The position numbers were made by a program, and so were the translations under genes. A stretch of DNA of 64,000 nt from Limnohabitans sp. JirII-31 (GTDB lineage Bacteria > Pseudomonadota > Gammaproteobacteria > Burkholderiales > Burkholderiaceae_C), in NCBI RefSeq assembly GCF_002778315.1, contig NZ_NESA01000002.1, positions 1 through 64,000 on the forward strand, in the 5' to 3' direction. Positions within the stretch are counted from its first letter, which is position 1. Each line of letters starts with the position of its first letter. A model generated the notes under the pieces. It searched no databases. It was not told the origin of the DNA and was given only the letters and a program-made list of their open reading frames with translations. Of this stretch, positions 52,015 through 62,717 are shown in pieces.

Positions 52015-52929
52015 TCAGGCAGGCAAGTAGCCTTCCACCGACAGGTAGCGTTCACCCGTGTCGTAGTTGAAGCCCAGCACGGTGGCACCGGCAGGCAACT
52101 CAGGCAATTTTTGGGCAATGGCTGCCAATGTGGCACCCGACGAAATGCCCACCAACAAGCCTTCTTCGCGGGCGCTGCGGCGGCCATATTCGCGTGCGGC
52201 TTCGGCGTCCACCTGAATCACGCCATCGAGCACCGTGGTGTCGAGGTTCTTCGGAATAAAACCCGCGCCAATGCCTTGGATCGGGTGCGGTGCAGGCTGT
52301 CCGCCCGAGATGACGGGCGAAGCCGCAGGCTCGACGGCAAACACTTTGAGCGCAGGCCATTTGGCTTTGAGCACGCGTGCCACACCGGTGAGGTGACCGC
52401 CCGTGCCCACGCCTGTGATGAGTGCGTCCAGGTGCGTGAAGTCGGCCAAAATTTCTTGCGCCGTGGTGCGCACATGCACATCGATGTTGGCGGGGTTTTC
52501 AAACTGCTGTGGAATCCAGGCGCCAGGCGTGGCCGCGGCCAGTTCTTGGGCGCGGGCGATGGCACCCTTCATGCCTTTTTCGCGCGGCGTCAAATCAAAG
52601 CTGGCACCGTAGGCCAGCATCAGGCGACGGCGCTCGATGGACATGCTGTCGGGCATGACCAGCACCAGCTTGTAGCCCTTGACCGCAGCCACCATGGCCA
52701 AGCCCACGCCGGTGTTGCCGGAGGTGGGTTCGATGATGGTGCCGCCGGGCTTCAAAGCGCCCGACTTTTCCGCGTCTTCGACCATCGCCAAGGCGATGCG
52801 GTCTTTGATGGAGCCACCGGGGTTGGTGCGCTCAGACTTGATCCAAACCTGGTGTGTGTCTCCGAACAAACGCTGCATGCGGATGTGGGGCGTGTGGCCG
52901 ATGGTGTCGAGAACGGTGTTGGCTTTCAT
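52015..52929 (-). CDS. cysK: Cysteine synthase A (O-acetylserine sulfhydrylase)
   Basis: The 304-residue PLP enzyme has the lysine loop [11 protein letters not shown] (Lys42), the [11 protein letters not shown] loop (about 68-78), [17 protein letters not shown] and the C-terminal [10 protein letters not shown]. It makes cysteine from O-acetylserine and sulfide. The short length and loops fit CysK rather than CysM, though the two overlap. Start at ATG 52929 with AGGAGA upstream (minus strand). The B12-binding radical SAM gene begins five bases after its stop. Confidence 0.94.
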   Translation of the reverse strand: MKANTVLDTIGHTPHIRMQRLFGDTHQVWIKSERTNPGGSIKDRIALAMVEDAEKSGALKPGGTIIEPTSGNTGVGLAMVAAVKGYKLVLVMPDSMSIERRRLMLAYGASFDLTPREKGMKGAIARAQELAAATPGAWIPQQFENPANIDVHVRTTAQEILADFTHLDALITGVGTGGHLTGVARVLKAKWPALKVFAVEPAASPVISGGQPAPHPIQGIGAGFIPKNLDTTVLDGVIQVDAEAAREYGRRSAREEGLLVGISSGATLAAIAQKLPELPAGATVLGFNYDTGERYLSVEGYLPA

Positions 52930-52997
52930 ACGGGTCTCCTTGTGGTGTGTCTGTGGGTGATGTGGGGCAGATTGTGTCAGTGCCGGGCTTGTCGGCT

Positions 52998-54842
52998 TCA
53001 GTGCAGGGTCATCAACTGGCGCGCCAGGGCCTCGCCCACTTTGATGCCGTCCACCGCTGCCGACAAAATACCACCGGCGTAGCCAGCGCCTTCGCCAGCG
53101 GGGTAGAGCCCCGCCATGTTGGGGCTTTGCAGCGAGTGGTCGTCGCGGGCCATGCGCAAGGGCGATGAGGTGCGGGTTTCAACCCCTGTCATCACCGCGT
53201 CGCGCATGTCAAAGCCTTTGATCTTTTGGCCAAACACGGGCAAGGCCTCGCGCATGGCGGCAATGGCGTAAGACGGCAAGGCGCTGTCCAAGCTCACCAT
53301 CTTCACGCCTGGTTTGTACGACGGCTCGACCGTGCCCAAAGCGGTGGAGGCGCGGCCCGCCACAAAGTCGCCCACCAACTGCGCGGGTGCTTCGTAGGTG
53401 CCCCCGCCCAAGGTGTAGGCGTGTGATTCGAGCTGGCGCTGCAACACCATGCCAGCCAGTGGGTGAAAACCGCCCGGTGCATCGCGGGTGTCGTGGCGCA
53501 CGCTGTGTGGAATGTTGTGGCCCATGTCTTCGCCCAACGCAGCTTCAAACGCCGCCGGGTCGGTGGGGTAGTCGCGTGGGTCAATGCCCACCACGATGCC
53601 GGCGTTGGCATTGCGTTCGTTGCGTGAGTACTGGCTCATGCCGTTGGTCACCACGCGATGCGGCTCGCTGGTGGCTGCCACCACCGTGCCTCCTGGGCAC
53701 ATGCAAAAGCTGTACACCGCTCGACCATTGGCCGCGTGGTGGACCAACTTGTAGTCGGCGGCACCCAGCAAGGGGTGGCCTGCGTGTTGACCCCAGCGCG
53801 CGCGGTCAATCACGCTTTGTGGGTGTTCAATGCGCACGCCCACCGAAAACGGTTTGGCTTCCATCGACACGGCATGGCGATGCAGCATGGTGAAGGTGTC
53901 GCGTGCGCTGTGGCCCAAGGCGATCACCAGATGGTGCGCATTCAGCGTGTGGGTCTCGCCACTGGCCAAGTCGAACACGCGCAAGCCGCGCACTTGGCGT
54001 TGACGGGTTGCTGTGGCCATGTGCGGGGCAGACGGTGCGTCCTCGTACAACAAGTCCACCACGCGCTGCTCAAAGCGCACTTCGCCGCCCAAGCGGATGA
54101 TTTCTTCGCGCAGGCCTTCCACCACCTTCACCAATTTGAAGGTGCCCACGTGCGGATGCGCGGCCCACAAAATTTCTTCGGGTGCGCCAAAACGCACCAG
54201 CTCTTGCATCACCTTGCGGCCCAAGTGCCGAGGGTCTTTGATTTGGCTGTACAGCTTGCCGTCTGAGAAGGTACCCGCCCCGCCTTCGCCAAACTGCACA
54301 TTGCTCTCCGCCTTGAGCACATGCTTGCGCCACAAGCCCCAAGTGTCTTTGGTGCGTTGACGCACTGTGGTGCCGCGCTCGATCACGATGGGCTTGAACC
54401 CCATTTGCGCCAACACCAACGCGGCAAACATGCCGCAAGGCCCAAAGCCCACCACCACCGGGCGTTCGCCCTCGGTGTGGCCCCAATCGCCTGGGGCGTG
54501 GGCAGGGGGCTGCCAAGTCATGGCCGGTGTGGGGTGAATGTGTGGGTGCTGCGCGTGCTGAGCCAGCAAGGCGGCCTCTTGCGCGGGGTCGGTCAGTGTG
54601 ACGTCGACGATGTAGACCACCAGCAATTTTTTGCGCGCATCAAAGCTGCGCTTGAACACGTCCAGGGTGGCAATGGCAGACGGAGCCAGCCCCAAAGCTT
54701 GTGCCGCCATCTGGCGCAAGGTGTCTACGGGGTGGGGCACCGCATGGCGGTCAGCCTCGGTTTCTGCGGGGGCATCGGCGGCTCGTCGCTCGGGCAGCGG
54801 CAGATCAGACAGGGGAAGTTTGAGTTCAGAGAGTCGAATCAC
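52998..54842 (-). CDS. Large FAD-dependent oxidoreductase (COG2509-type)
   Basis: The 614-residue flavoprotein starts [15 protein letters not shown] from a GTG at 54842; this start fits the family, and a longer frame reaches 54875. It has a N-terminal domain of about 120 residues ([21 protein letters not shown]), the FAD motif [45 protein letters not shown], and a C-terminal [19 protein letters not shown]. The family is widespread, with unclear substrates. Its divergent neighbour upstream is rnpB, with 70 bases between starts. Confidence 0.9.
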   Translation of the reverse strand: MIRLSELKLPLSDLPLPERRAADAPAETEADRHAVPHPVDTLRQMAAQALGLAPSAIATLDVFKRSFDARKKLLVVYIVDVTLTDPAQEAALLAQHAQHPHIHPTPAMTWQPPAHAPGDWGHTEGERPVVVGFGPCGMFAALVLAQMGFKPIVIERGTTVRQRTKDTWGLWRKHVLKAESNVQFGEGGAGTFSDGKLYSQIKDPRHLGRKVMQELVRFGAPEEILWAAHPHVGTFKLVKVVEGLREEIIRLGGEVRFEQRVVDLLYEDAPSAPHMATATRQRQVRGLRVFDLASGETHTLNAHHLVIALGHSARDTFTMLHRHAVSMEAKPFSVGVRIEHPQSVIDRARWGQHAGHPLLGAADYKLVHHAANGRAVYSFCMCPGGTVVAATSEPHRVVTNGMSQYSRNERNANAGIVVGIDPRDYPTDPAAFEAALGEDMGHNIPHSVRHDTRDAPGGFHPLAGMVLQRQLESHAYTLGGGTYEAPAQLVGDFVAGRASTALGTVEPSYKPGVKMVSLDSALPSYAIAAMREALPVFGQKIKGFDMRDAVMTGVETRTSSPLRMARDDHSLQSPNMAGLYPAGEGAGYAGGILSAAVDGIKVGEALARQLMTLH

Positions 54843-54912
54843 AAGCGTAGGGCCCGTGGTGATCGGGCAAAGCAATGAGTGAGGCCATGATTATCGGCGG
54901 ATAATCGCGCCC

Positions 54913-55256
54913 GTGAAGCTCACTAGGCCGTCGCCGGTGCAAGCCGCAAGGTCAACGCGCAAGCGTTGGGCAGAAATGCCGCACTGGAGGAACGTCCGGA
55001 CTGCATAGGACAGCGCAGGAGGTAACACCTCTCCACCGTGAGGTGAGGATCAGAGCAACAGAGACGAGCCGCTTGAGTGCGGGTGAAACGGGCAATCTCT
55101 GCGCGCAGCAATACCAAGTAGGCCAACGTTGAGGCGGTCCGCTGAGTTGGCGGGTAGGTAGCACCGAGCCGAGTGGGTGACCCTCGGCCCAGATTAATGA
55201 CGGTCACAGGGTGGGCAACCACTCTGCACAGAATCCGGCGTATCGGTGGGCTTCAC
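54913..55256 (+). ncRNA. rnpB: RNase P RNA (type A)
   Basis: The RNA component of RNase P cleaves 5' leaders from pre-tRNAs. Outer helix P1 is seen as GTGAAGCTCAC (54913-54923) pairing with GTGGGCTTCAC (55246-55256). Conserved cores are GGAGGAACGTCCGGACTGC near the 5' end, ACAGAGACGAGCCG, GAAACGGGCAATCTC, and a 3' block from GGCCCAGATTAATGACGG to ACAGAATCCGGCGTAT. A -10-like GATAAT (54900-54905) lies seven bases before P1, placing transcription start at about 54912. The end is followed by a short T-rich stretch and then by the stop of the convergent NUDIX/MBL gene. Confidence 0.96.
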
Positions 55257-55260
55257 ACTT

Positions 55261-56925
55261 TTATCCCAGACTTCGAATCCGCTCCACATGCGCCAACAAC
55301 GAGCGCATCGCCACCGGCCACAAACGTGGGGGCACATCGTCGTAGGCCAGTTGCACCCAGTCGTCCATGCTGCCCTCGGGGTGCTGTTGCATCACCCCCA
55401 AAATTTTGGCTTCGCGCTTGAGACGGTGTGCTTTGAGGTGCGCAATGCAGGCGCGTGCGTCATGTGGTTCATCCCACAAGTTGCCCAGCACGTAGCCGTG
55501 CGCTGGCAAGATGAATTCAATGTGGTCTTGCTCACACGCATCCAACAATTTGTCGAGTGACTGGAGGTAGTCGTGCATGTGGCCATCGGGTGGGTCGACC
55601 ACGGTGGTGCTGCCATTGAGCACATGGTCGCCGCTGAACAACAAACCGTCTTCTTCCAGTACCAAACACAGGTGGTTGGCTGCGTGGCCAGGGGTGTGCA
55701 CCACCCGCAAGGTGTGCGTGATGTGCGTGCCTTGCAGCACCAACAATTCGCCATCATGGAGTTCGCGATCGGGGGTGAAGTGGCTGTGTGCGCGTGCTGT
55801 GGCTGCCGAGCTCAAGCCCAGCACGGGCGGGCGATGGCCATGCTGTGCGCACAAGGCTTGCAGTGGCGCAGCACCGGGCGAATGGTCGGGGTGCGAGTGG
55901 GTGCACACGATGAGTCGGATGTTGCCGCCAGCGGCACGCCACAAGCGATCCAGGTGCTCAAGATCAGCAGGGCCTGGGTCGATGGCGATGAACCCAGTGT
56001 CGGGGTCACCCACTAGGTAGCTGTTGGTGCCGGGGCCCGTCATCACGCCTGGGTTGGGGGCGGTGAGGCGTTGCACGTTTTTCAAAAGCAACACGGGCTG
56101 GTCGGTTTGCCAGTCGAGGTGGTGCACGATTTGGCCATCGGGGCAGGTCAATGCCAGTTCGCCAAACGGGGGCTCGTGTTCCATGTGCCGAGACTCTTTA
56201 CCGGCTATCCAGCCCGCACGTGGGCAACTGGTGAACCAGGGCTGTTCGTTGGCACATGCGGCCAACACGCTCTGGGCATCGGCAAAGTGCTGCAAGCGCT
56301 CCAAGGTGCGGATGGTGGGGAAGATGATGAAAAAGTCGCCTGCTGCATGGCGACTCAGCGCATCGGCTGGGCGCACCCATACCGGTTCAAACTGTTCTTT
56401 GTCATCGGCGACCGGGGTTTGGCCATCGGGCATGTGGGCTACCAAAAACGGCACGTCAAAGCGACGTGGCAAATCGCGATCGGTGACCCAATGCGCCAAC
56501 AGATACACCTGGTCGGCGGCCAAGGTGAGGCCACGTTGTTGGCATTGCTGCGCAAAGTCGGCTGCCGAGGCATGGCGATCTAGGGCCGCAATGTCGCTGT
56601 CATCGGCCATGCGGCCATCGCCATGGCGTGCCAGCAAGATGCCCAGCTCTTCAAAGCTCTCGCGGATCGCGGCAATGGCTTGGGTCAGCTGGGTGTCGCT
56701 TTGCGTGGCGCGACGTGCAGCCAGCGCGTGGGCCTGTGCATCGGCAGGGTCGATGCCACCACCCGGGAACACATAGGCACCGGGCGCAAAGCTGGCGGTC
56801 ATGGCACGGCGTGTCATGAGCACTTCCAGGCCTTGCGGCCCATTGCGCAGCAGTAACACGGTGGCGGCAGGGCGCAGAGGGGCTGGCTCGCGTTGGGTGT
56901 GGATGAGTTGGGTAGGTCTGACCAT
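55261..56925 (-). CDS. NUDIX hydrolase fused to metallo-beta-lactamase-fold hydrolase
   Basis: The 554-residue protein joins two enzymes. Residues about 15-240 are a NUDIX domain with a divergent box (GGGIDP, then about 30 residues, then RESFEELGIL at 88-97), like NUDT19-type CoA diphosphatases. Residues about 270-550 are an MBL hydrolase with HSHPDH (343-348), later FSGDHVL and a winged C-terminal helix as in LACTB2. The ATG at 56925 (MVRPTQL) is the natural start; the frame extends to 57291 over the gap to the Bug gene. Substrates are unknown. Confidence 0.92.
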   Translation of the reverse strand: MVRPTQLIHTQREPAPLRPAATVLLLRNGPQGLEVLMTRRAMTASFAPGAYVFPGGGIDPADAQAHALAARRATQSDTQLTQAIAAIRESFEELGILLARHGDGRMADDSDIAALDRHASAADFAQQCQQRGLTLAADQVYLLAHWVTDRDLPRRFDVPFLVAHMPDGQTPVADDKEQFEPVWVRPADALSRHAAGDFFIIFPTIRTLERLQHFADAQSVLAACANEQPWFTSCPRAGWIAGKESRHMEHEPPFGELALTCPDGQIVHHLDWQTDQPVLLLKNVQRLTAPNPGVMTGPGTNSYLVGDPDTGFIAIDPGPADLEHLDRLWRAAGGNIRLIVCTHSHPDHSPGAAPLQALCAQHGHRPPVLGLSSAATARAHSHFTPDRELHDGELLVLQGTHITHTLRVVHTPGHAANHLCLVLEEDGLLFSGDHVLNGSTTVVDPPDGHMHDYLQSLDKLLDACEQDHIEFILPAHGYVLGNLWDEPHDARACIAHLKAHRLKREAKILGVMQQHPEGSMDDWVQLAYDDVPPRLWPVAMRSLLAHVERIRSLG

Positions 56926-57049
56926 GGTGGGATTATGAAGAGTGAACGGTGCGTACTTTCCCCATCCGTAAAAGCCGCAGGCTTGAGGCACTGTCCGTGA
57001 CGACAATTCTGGCTTTGACAACTCTCCCTCATTTCTGGAGCGCCTCACC

Positions 57050-58030
57050 ATGCAACGACGTACTTTGAAAGCTGCCCTAGGCTGTGCTTTGACTTTTGCC
57101 GCACTGAGCGTGCCGATGCTGGCTTGCGCACAAGCCTGGCCCAGCAAACAAGCCATTCGTCTGGTGGCGGTGTTCCCACCTGGGGGTTCGGTGGACCAAG
57201 TGGCGCGCATCATTGCCCAGCCGCTGTCACAGCAATTGGGGCAAACCGTGATTGTGGAAAACCGCGGCGGCGCTTCTGGCGTCATTGGCACAGCAGCCGT
57301 GGTGCAAGCCCCAGCTGATGGCTACACCTTTGCGGTGGTGTTTGACACCCACGGCGTGAACCCGAGCCTGAACCCCAGCATGCCGTTCGACAGCAAAAAA
57401 GATTTGATGCCTCTGGTGCTGGTTGGCACGTCGCCCATGGTGCTGGCCACCAACGTCAACTCCGAATACAAAACCTTTGCCGATGTGATGGCGGCGGCCA
57501 AGGCCAAAAAGAATGTGAGCTTTGGCACCATCGGCAACGGCAGCCTGGGTCACTTGGCCATGGCTTTGCTGGCCAAGGATGCCGGTGTGGAGTGGACCCA
57601 CGTGCCTTACAAAGGCGGTGGTCCCTTGATGAGCGATGCGGTGGCGGGCCATGTGCCCTTGTCGATTGGTTCGGTGTTTGTGACCAAGCCCCACATTGAC
57701 AGTGGCCGCATGCGCCCGTTGGCCGTGACCAGCAGCAAGCGTGCTGCTGATTTGCCCAATGTGCCCACCATCGCTGAAAACGGCTACCCCGGCTTTGAAG
57801 CACCGGCTTGGTGGGCCGTGTTGGCATCCACCAAAACGCCTCCTGAAATCACCAAGCGCATGAATGAAGAACTCAACAAAGTGCTCAAGAACCCCGAGGT
57901 GGCTAAAAAGCTAGACGCCCAAGGGATTGATGTGGCAGGTGGCACCCCAGAGCAAGCCCGTGTTTTCATTGAAAAGCAAATGAACATCTGGGCCAAGGTG
58001 GTGAAAGATAACAACATCAAAGCTGACTGA
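57050..58030 (+). CDS. Bug/TctC-family periplasmic substrate-binding protein
   Basis: The 326-residue precursor has a signal peptide (cut after LACA, about residue 26) and the Bug blocks WPSKQAIRLVAVFPPGGSVDQVARIIAQPL, VENRGGASGVIGTAAVVQAPADGYTF and HVPYKGGGPLMSDAVAGHVPL. It is the third Bug receptor of the window. No transporter genes adjoin it. The ATG at 57050 has GGAG ten bases upstream. A bidirectional hairpin follows. Confidence 0.92.
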   Translation: MQRRTLKAALGCALTFAALSVPMLACAQAWPSKQAIRLVAVFPPGGSVDQVARIIAQPLSQQLGQTVIVENRGGASGVIGTAAVVQAPADGYTFAVVFDTHGVNPSLNPSMPFDSKKDLMPLVLVGTSPMVLATNVNSEYKTFADVMAAAKAKKNVSFGTIGNGSLGHLAMALLAKDAGVEWTHVPYKGGGPLMSDAVAGHVPLSIGSVFVTKPHIDSGRMRPLAVTSSKRAADLPNVPTIAENGYPGFEAPAWWAVLASTKTPPEITKRMNEELNKVLKNPEVAKKLDAQGIDVAGGTPEQARVFIEKQMNIWAKVVKDNNIKAD

Positions 58031-58048
58031 GGTCTTCTCAAACCTGAT

Positions 58049-58076
58049 GCAAAAAGCCGCCTCAAGGCGGCTTTTG
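58049..58076. terminator. Bidirectional intrinsic terminator
   Basis: AAAAGCCGCC (58052-58061), loop TCAA, and GGCGGCTTTT (58066-58075) form a 10-bp stem with A and T tails. It lies between the convergent Bug receptor and carboxymuconolactone decarboxylase-like genes and can end both transcripts. Confidence 0.9.
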
Positions 58077-58095
58077 CTTTTGGACGGTGCTGCGT

Positions 58096-58641
58096 TCAGT
58101 GTTCTGGCGACACACCCAAAGCCACCAAAAATCGCGCCACCATGTTGTAGGTGGCAATGGCCGTGGTCAGTTCCACCACCTCGGTGGTGTTGAAGTGAGA
58201 TTGCAACTGGGCAAACAGCGCGTCATCCACTTTCACGTCCAGGGTCATTTGCGCAGCGTACTGCACCACCAAGCGGCCCACCTCGTCCAAGCCCGCATCC
58301 GTGCTGGTGCGACGTGCATCGCCTTGCACCACACGGTTGAGGGCATCCAGCTCGGCTTGGGTGCCGCCGGCCTTGAGGAAGTCGGGCGCATGGTGGTGGT
58401 ATTCGTAGGTGGCACCGGTCAACAGGGCCACGGTGCAAATGCCCAACTCTCGCAGCTTCCAGCTGGTGGGCAGGCCAGAGCGCACATTGCCCACGTAGTG
58501 GTTCCAGCCACGCGCTACGGGTTCGCTCCAAAGCAACGCGCGGTCTAAATTGATGAACTCGCCACCCCGACGCTTCAGCACAGCGTCGATCAAATCTTGG
58601 GGTTGGGGTTTTTGTTCAGGGGTCCAATCTGGAATACGCAT
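58096..58641 (-). CDS. Carboxymuconolactone decarboxylase-family protein
   Basis: The 181-residue protein has the CMD/AhpD-like core: SWKLRELGICTVALLTGATYEYHHHAP, with Cys69, Glu79 and the His cluster typical of the family, and a C-terminal helical part YNMVARFLVALG. Members include gamma-carboxymuconolactone decarboxylase and alkylhydroperoxidase-like proteins. The single Cys argues against AhpD chemistry. Start at ATG 58641 (MRIPDW); the longer frame to 58776 overlaps dapF. Confidence 0.85.
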   Translation of the reverse strand: MRIPDWTPEQKPQPQDLIDAVLKRRGGEFINLDRALLWSEPVARGWNHYVGNVRSGLPTSWKLRELGICTVALLTGATYEYHHHAPDFLKAGGTQAELDALNRVVQGDARRTSTDAGLDEVGRLVVQYAAQMTLDVKVDDALFAQLQSHFNTTEVVELTTAIATYNMVARFLVALGVSPEH

Positions 58642-58749
58642 GGTGAGGCCTCGGTTAAAACATGAATGACAAACAAGGCCGCGAGGATAAACCGCGCTTC
58701 TTGTGTCAGATGACCGTTGCGCGACAGCTGGGTGGCCGATAATCCACGC

Positions 58750-59631
58750 ATGCGAATTCGCTTCACCAAAATGCAAGGCGCAGGCAACGATTTCGTGGTC
58801 TTAGACGAGACCCGGGAGCGCTTGAACCTGAGCCCTGCACATTACCGTTTCTTGGCCGATCGCCACTTTGGCGTGGGAGCCGATCAAATTCTGAGCGTGC
58901 GCCCCGCGCCGCAACCCGATGTTGACTTTGAGTACGTTATCCACAACGCCGACGGCGGCGAGGTGGAGCAGTGTGGCAACGGTTCCCGCTGCTTCGTGAG
59001 CTTTGTGCGTGAGCAGGGCCTGACGGACAAAACCAGCGTGCGCGTCAAAGTCCATGGTGGCGTGATCGAGCTGCACCAACTGCCCAACGGCCAGGTCACG
59101 GTTGACATGGGCGCTCCTGTGTTCGACGTGCGCCGCGTGCCGTTTGACCCGTTGCATGCAAACGCTTTGCACGATGAGAGCACAACGTCGACTCCTGCGC
59201 AAACCTGGCAACTCGCACTCAGCACTGGGGACCGCGTGGACGTGGGCGTGGTCTCCATGGGCAACCCGCATGCCGTGCAAGTGGTGGACAACGTGGACAC
59301 CGCCCCCGTGCTGACCCAAGGTCCGTTGATAGAACACCACGCAGCGTTTCCTAGGCGCGTGAATGCCGGCTTCATGCAAATCGTCAACCGCCACATCATC
59401 CACTTGCGCGTGTTCGAGCGTGGTGCCGGTGAAACCTTGGCCTGTGGCACCGGTGCTTGTGCTGCTGTGGTCACGGGCATTCGTTGGGGCCTGTTAGACC
59501 CTGAAGTGCTGGTGCACACACAGGGCGGCGACCTGACCATTGCGTGGGCAGGGGGCGGCCATCCGGTGTACATGACCGGCCCCGCAACCACCGTTTTTCA
59601 CGGCGAAATTAACCTACCTGATACCTTATGA
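58750..59631 (+). CDS. dapF: Diaminopimelate epimerase DapF
   Basis: The 293-residue epimerase converts LL- to meso-diaminopimelate for lysine and peptidoglycan. The two catalytic Cys are in [10 protein letters not shown] (Cys75) and [12 protein letters not shown] (Cys232), and the N-terminus [15 protein letters not shown] is highly conserved. The ATG at 58750 is the family start. The DUF484 gene overlaps its stop by four bases, the usual dapF-DUF484-xerC arrangement. Confidence 0.96.
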   Translation: MRIRFTKMQGAGNDFVVLDETRERLNLSPAHYRFLADRHFGVGADQILSVRPAPQPDVDFEYVIHNADGGEVEQCGNGSRCFVSFVREQGLTDKTSVRVKVHGGVIELHQLPNGQVTVDMGAPVFDVRRVPFDPLHANALHDESTTSTPAQTWQLALSTGDRVDVGVVSMGNPHAVQVVDNVDTAPVLTQGPLIEHHAAFPRRVNAGFMQIVNRHIIHLRVFERGAGETLACGTGACAAVVTGIRWGLLDPEVLVHTQGGDLTIAWAGGGHPVYMTGPATTVFHGEINLPDTL

Positions 59632-60332
59632 CTTCTTCTGCCATGAACCCGATCACCGAAGACGACATCGCCAACTTCTTGGTGAATACGCCTGATTTCT
59701 TCAATCGCCATGCCGAGTTGCTGGCTGCGGTGCGCCTGAGCAGCCCGCACGGCCAACGTGCCGTGAGTTTGCAAGAGCGTCAAGCCGAGATGCTGCGCGA
59801 AAAAATCCGTGCGCTTGAATTGCGCATGATGGACTTGATGCGCCACGGCACTGAAAACGAGGTGCTGGTGGAGCGCCAACAGCGCTGGGTCAAAACCTTG
59901 TTGATGACCACCAATGCGCGTGACTTGCCCCACACCATTGCAGACCAAATTCAACACGACTTCATGGTGCCGCAAGTGGCCATCAAGGTGTGGGGCGTGG
60001 CCGACACCTTTCAGATCGAGCCTTTCGCGGTGGGTGTGAGCGATGCTGTGAAAGAATTTGCCGCAGGTTTGGCCACGCCCTATGTGGGCCTCAATACCGA
60101 GTTTGAAGCCACGCAATGGCTTGCTGAGCCGAGTGCGGCACAGTCGGTGGCCTTGATTGCCTTGCGTGCCACGCGGGTTGAAGACACGCCACAAACCGCA
60201 GCGTCAGCGCCAGTCATTGGCCTGTTGGTGTTGGCCTCACCCGACGCCCAGCGCTACCACGAGGGCATGGGCACGGCCTTCATTGAGCGCTTGGGTGATT
60301 TAGCCAGCGCGGCACTGTCGCACCTGCGCTGA
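59628..60332 (+). CDS. DUF484-family protein
   Basis: The 234-residue cytoplasmic protein has the DUF484 start [56 protein letters not shown], with a coiled-coil stretch, and a GAF-like C-terminal half. It is the counterpart of E. coli YigA, placed between dapF and xerC. Function is unknown. It overlaps dapF by four bases (ATGA) and xerC by one base (TGATG), so all three are translationally coupled. Confidence 0.92.
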   Translation: MTSSAMNPITEDDIANFLVNTPDFFNRHAELLAAVRLSSPHGQRAVSLQERQAEMLREKIRALELRMMDLMRHGTENEVLVERQQRWVKTLLMTTNARDLPHTIADQIQHDFMVPQVAIKVWGVADTFQIEPFAVGVSDAVKEFAAGLATPYVGLNTEFEATQWLAEPSAAQSVALIALRATRVEDTPQTAASAPVIGLLVLASPDAQRYHEGMGTAFIERLGDLASAALSHLR

Positions 60333-61276
60333 TGAACGCCACGCACATGGACTGGGTTGCCCGCTACCTGGACCATGTGCGCTTTGAAAAGCGCTTGGCC
60401 GAGCGCACGCTGGCGCTTTACACCCTCGACCTGCAAAAACTTGCAGATTACGCTGCCCAAGCTAATGTGGCGTTGGACGCTGTGCAGACCAGCCACATCC
60501 GCCGTTGGGTGGCGCAGATGCACAGTGGTGGCCGCAGTGGCCGTGGCATTGCCCTTATCTTGTCGGGTTGGCGCGGCTTTTATGTCTGGATGGGACGTGA
60601 GGGCTTGATTACCAACAACCCGGTACAAGGTGTGCGTGCCCCCAAAGCCCCCAAACCTTTGCCCAAGGCCTTGAGCGTGGACGACGCGGTGCAACTTGCC
60701 GAGTACACAGGCGCATCGGCGGCGGATGATGACCCGTGGTTGCGTTGCCGTGACGCCGCCATGGTGGATTTGCTCTACAGCTGCGGCTTGCGTGTGGGCG
60801 AACTCACGGGCCTGGACGTGCATGCCAGCACCCAAGCCAAAGGCTGGATTGATTTGCAAGCGGGTGAGGCCCATGTGTTGGGTAAAGGCAGCAAGCGCCG
60901 CAGCGTACCTGTTGGGCGCAAAGCCCTGGATGCGTTGCAGGCTTGGTACAACGTGCGCGCCGAGGGCTTAACCCCTGCCACGGCTGAGCAGCAAGCCTTG
61001 TTCATTGGCCGTTATGGCACGCGTTTGACTGCGCAGGCCATTTGGCAGCGTTTACGCCAGCGCAGCTTGCAGGCCGGGTTGTCAACACCGGTGCATCCCC
61101 ACATGTTGCGCCACTCGTTTGCCAGTCATGTGTTGCAGTCGAGCAGCGATTTGCGTGCTGTGCAAGAGTTGTTGGGCCACGCCAACATCAGTACCACGCA
61201 GGTGTACACGCGCTTGGACTTTCAGCATTTGGCGCAGGCGTATGACGCGGCGCATCCTCGGGCGCGTAAGAAGTAG
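60332..61276 (+). CDS. xerC: Tyrosine recombinase XerC
   Basis: The 314-residue recombinase resolves chromosome dimers at dif with XerD. Catalytic residues fit Arg154 (SCGLRVGEL), Lys185 (LGKGSKRR), His257 and Arg260 (HPHMLRHSF), His283 (LGHANIST) and Tyr292 (TQVYTRLD). The N-terminal SAM-like domain occupies about 8-95. Start at 60332 overlaps the DUF484 stop. Position after dapF and DUF484 supports XerC over XerD or an integrase. Confidence 0.95.
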   Translation: MNATHMDWVARYLDHVRFEKRLAERTLALYTLDLQKLADYAAQANVALDAVQTSHIRRWVAQMHSGGRSGRGIALILSGWRGFYVWMGREGLITNNPVQGVRAPKAPKPLPKALSVDDAVQLAEYTGASAADDDPWLRCRDAAMVDLLYSCGLRVGELTGLDVHASTQAKGWIDLQAGEAHVLGKGSKRRSVPVGRKALDALQAWYNVRAEGLTPATAEQQALFIGRYGTRLTAQAIWQRLRQRSLQAGLSTPVHPHMLRHSFASHVLQSSSDLRAVQELLGHANISTTQVYTRLDFQHLAQAYDAAHPRARKK

Positions 61277-61461
61277 CGCTTTGTTTTTCGTATGGTGATG
61301 GCGTGTTCTGTCGTGGCGTTTGTTCTTTGTCGAGGCGCGGTGAAGCGGGCCCGGCGCCGCGCCTTGGCGCAGCGAATGAAGTAAATCAACAGCAAACAAC
61401 ACAGAGCACAAGCGAAACAGCGCCGCAAAGCCCAATACCGAAGCAACGACAATAGCGGGCT

Positions 61462-62697
61462 ATGAAAACGATTCGACTCAAAGACGGCAAAGAACGCTCT
61501 GCCCTCAGAAGCCACCCCTGGATTTTTGACAGCGCCATCGCCAAAGGTGGGGCTGATTCGGGCGAGACCGTGCGTGTTGAAGCCCACAGCGGCAGCTTCC
61601 TAGGCTGGGCCTCCTTCAGCCCCAGCTCCAAAATCCGCGCCCGCATTTGGAGCTTTGACGAAAGCCAACGCATTGATGCCGATTTCTTCAACGCCGCCAT
61701 CCGCCGCGCCATCGCGGCGCGTAGCCGTTTTGACATCCAAAGCAACGGCCTGCGTTTGATCCACGGTGAGTCCGATGGCTTGCCCGGCCTGATCGTCGAC
61801 CGCTACGACGACACCTTGGTGGCGCAATTCCTGTCCAGCGGCACCGAGCGTTGGAAAGACGTGATTGCTGATGCCTTGCTGGCGCAAACCGGCCTTACCA
61901 AGCTGTTTGAACGTTCTGATTCGGGCGTGCGGGGTTTGGAAGGTTTGCAGCCTGTCACAGGCTGGCTGCGAGGCGAAGGGCCCACCGCCATCATCTTGCG
62001 CGAGCACGACTGGCAACTCTCGCTTGACATCGCCGAGGGCCACAAAACAGGCTTCTACTTGGACCAGCGCGACAGCCGCAAAAAATTTTCCGACTACACC
62101 CGTCGTTTGCAATTTCAGCGTGTGCTCAACTGTTATTGCTACACAGGAGGCTTCACGGTGGCGGCTTTGGCGGGCGGTGCGGCGCATGTCACGTCCATCG
62201 ACTCATCGGGTCCCGCCATTGAACGCGCCCGTGCCAACGTGGCACTGAACGGCTTTGATGCCGAACGCACCACCATGATGGATGCCGACGTCAACGGCTC
62301 TTTGCGCCAGTTCCACAAAGAAGGCCGTACGTTTGACGCCATCGTGCTGGACCCTCCCAAGTTCGCACCGTCTGCTGCGCATGCCGACCGTGCGGCGCGG
62401 GCCTACAAAGACATCAACCGCTTGGCTTTCAAAATCTTGGAGCCCGGTGGCGTGCTGTTCACCTACAGCTGTTCCGGCGGCATTGGTGCGGAGCTGTTCC
62501 ACAAAATCGTGGCGTCTGCGGGCACCGATGCGCATGTGGATGGCTACATCAGCGAGCGCATGCAAGGTGCGCCCGACCACCCCATGACCTTGACTTTCCC
62601 CGAGGGCGAATACCTCAAGGGTTTGGTGGTCATGAAAGCGGCTGACCTGGTTGAAAAACCCAGTCACGCCACAATATCCAACGATTCAGTCCTCTAA
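61462..62697 (+). CDS. rlmI: 23S rRNA m5C1962 methyltransferase RlmI-like
   Basis: The 411-residue protein has an N-terminal PUA domain (LKDGKERSALRSHPWIFDSAI), a linker and a SAM-dependent methyltransferase domain: NCYCYTGGFTVAALAGGAAHVTSIDSSGPAIERARAN and the motif IV DPPKFAPS. The layout is that of RlmI/YccW, which methylates C1962 of 23S rRNA. A 185-base gap separates it from xerC. It contains GC-rich, partly self-complementary sequence near 61334-61368 but no gene that I can support. Confidence 0.9.
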   Translation: MKTIRLKDGKERSALRSHPWIFDSAIAKGGADSGETVRVEAHSGSFLGWASFSPSSKIRARIWSFDESQRIDADFFNAAIRRAIAARSRFDIQSNGLRLIHGESDGLPGLIVDRYDDTLVAQFLSSGTERWKDVIADALLAQTGLTKLFERSDSGVRGLEGLQPVTGWLRGEGPTAIILREHDWQLSLDIAEGHKTGFYLDQRDSRKKFSDYTRRLQFQRVLNCYCYTGGFTVAALAGGAAHVTSIDSSGPAIERARANVALNGFDAERTTMMDADVNGSLRQFHKEGRTFDAIVLDPPKFAPSAAHADRAARAYKDINRLAFKILEPGGVLFTYSCSGGIGAELFHKIVASAGTDAHVDGYISERMQGAPDHPMTLTFPEGEYLKGLVVMKAADLVEKPSHATISNDSVL

Positions 62698-62717
62698 AAA
62701 TCACACAAGGCTCCCTC

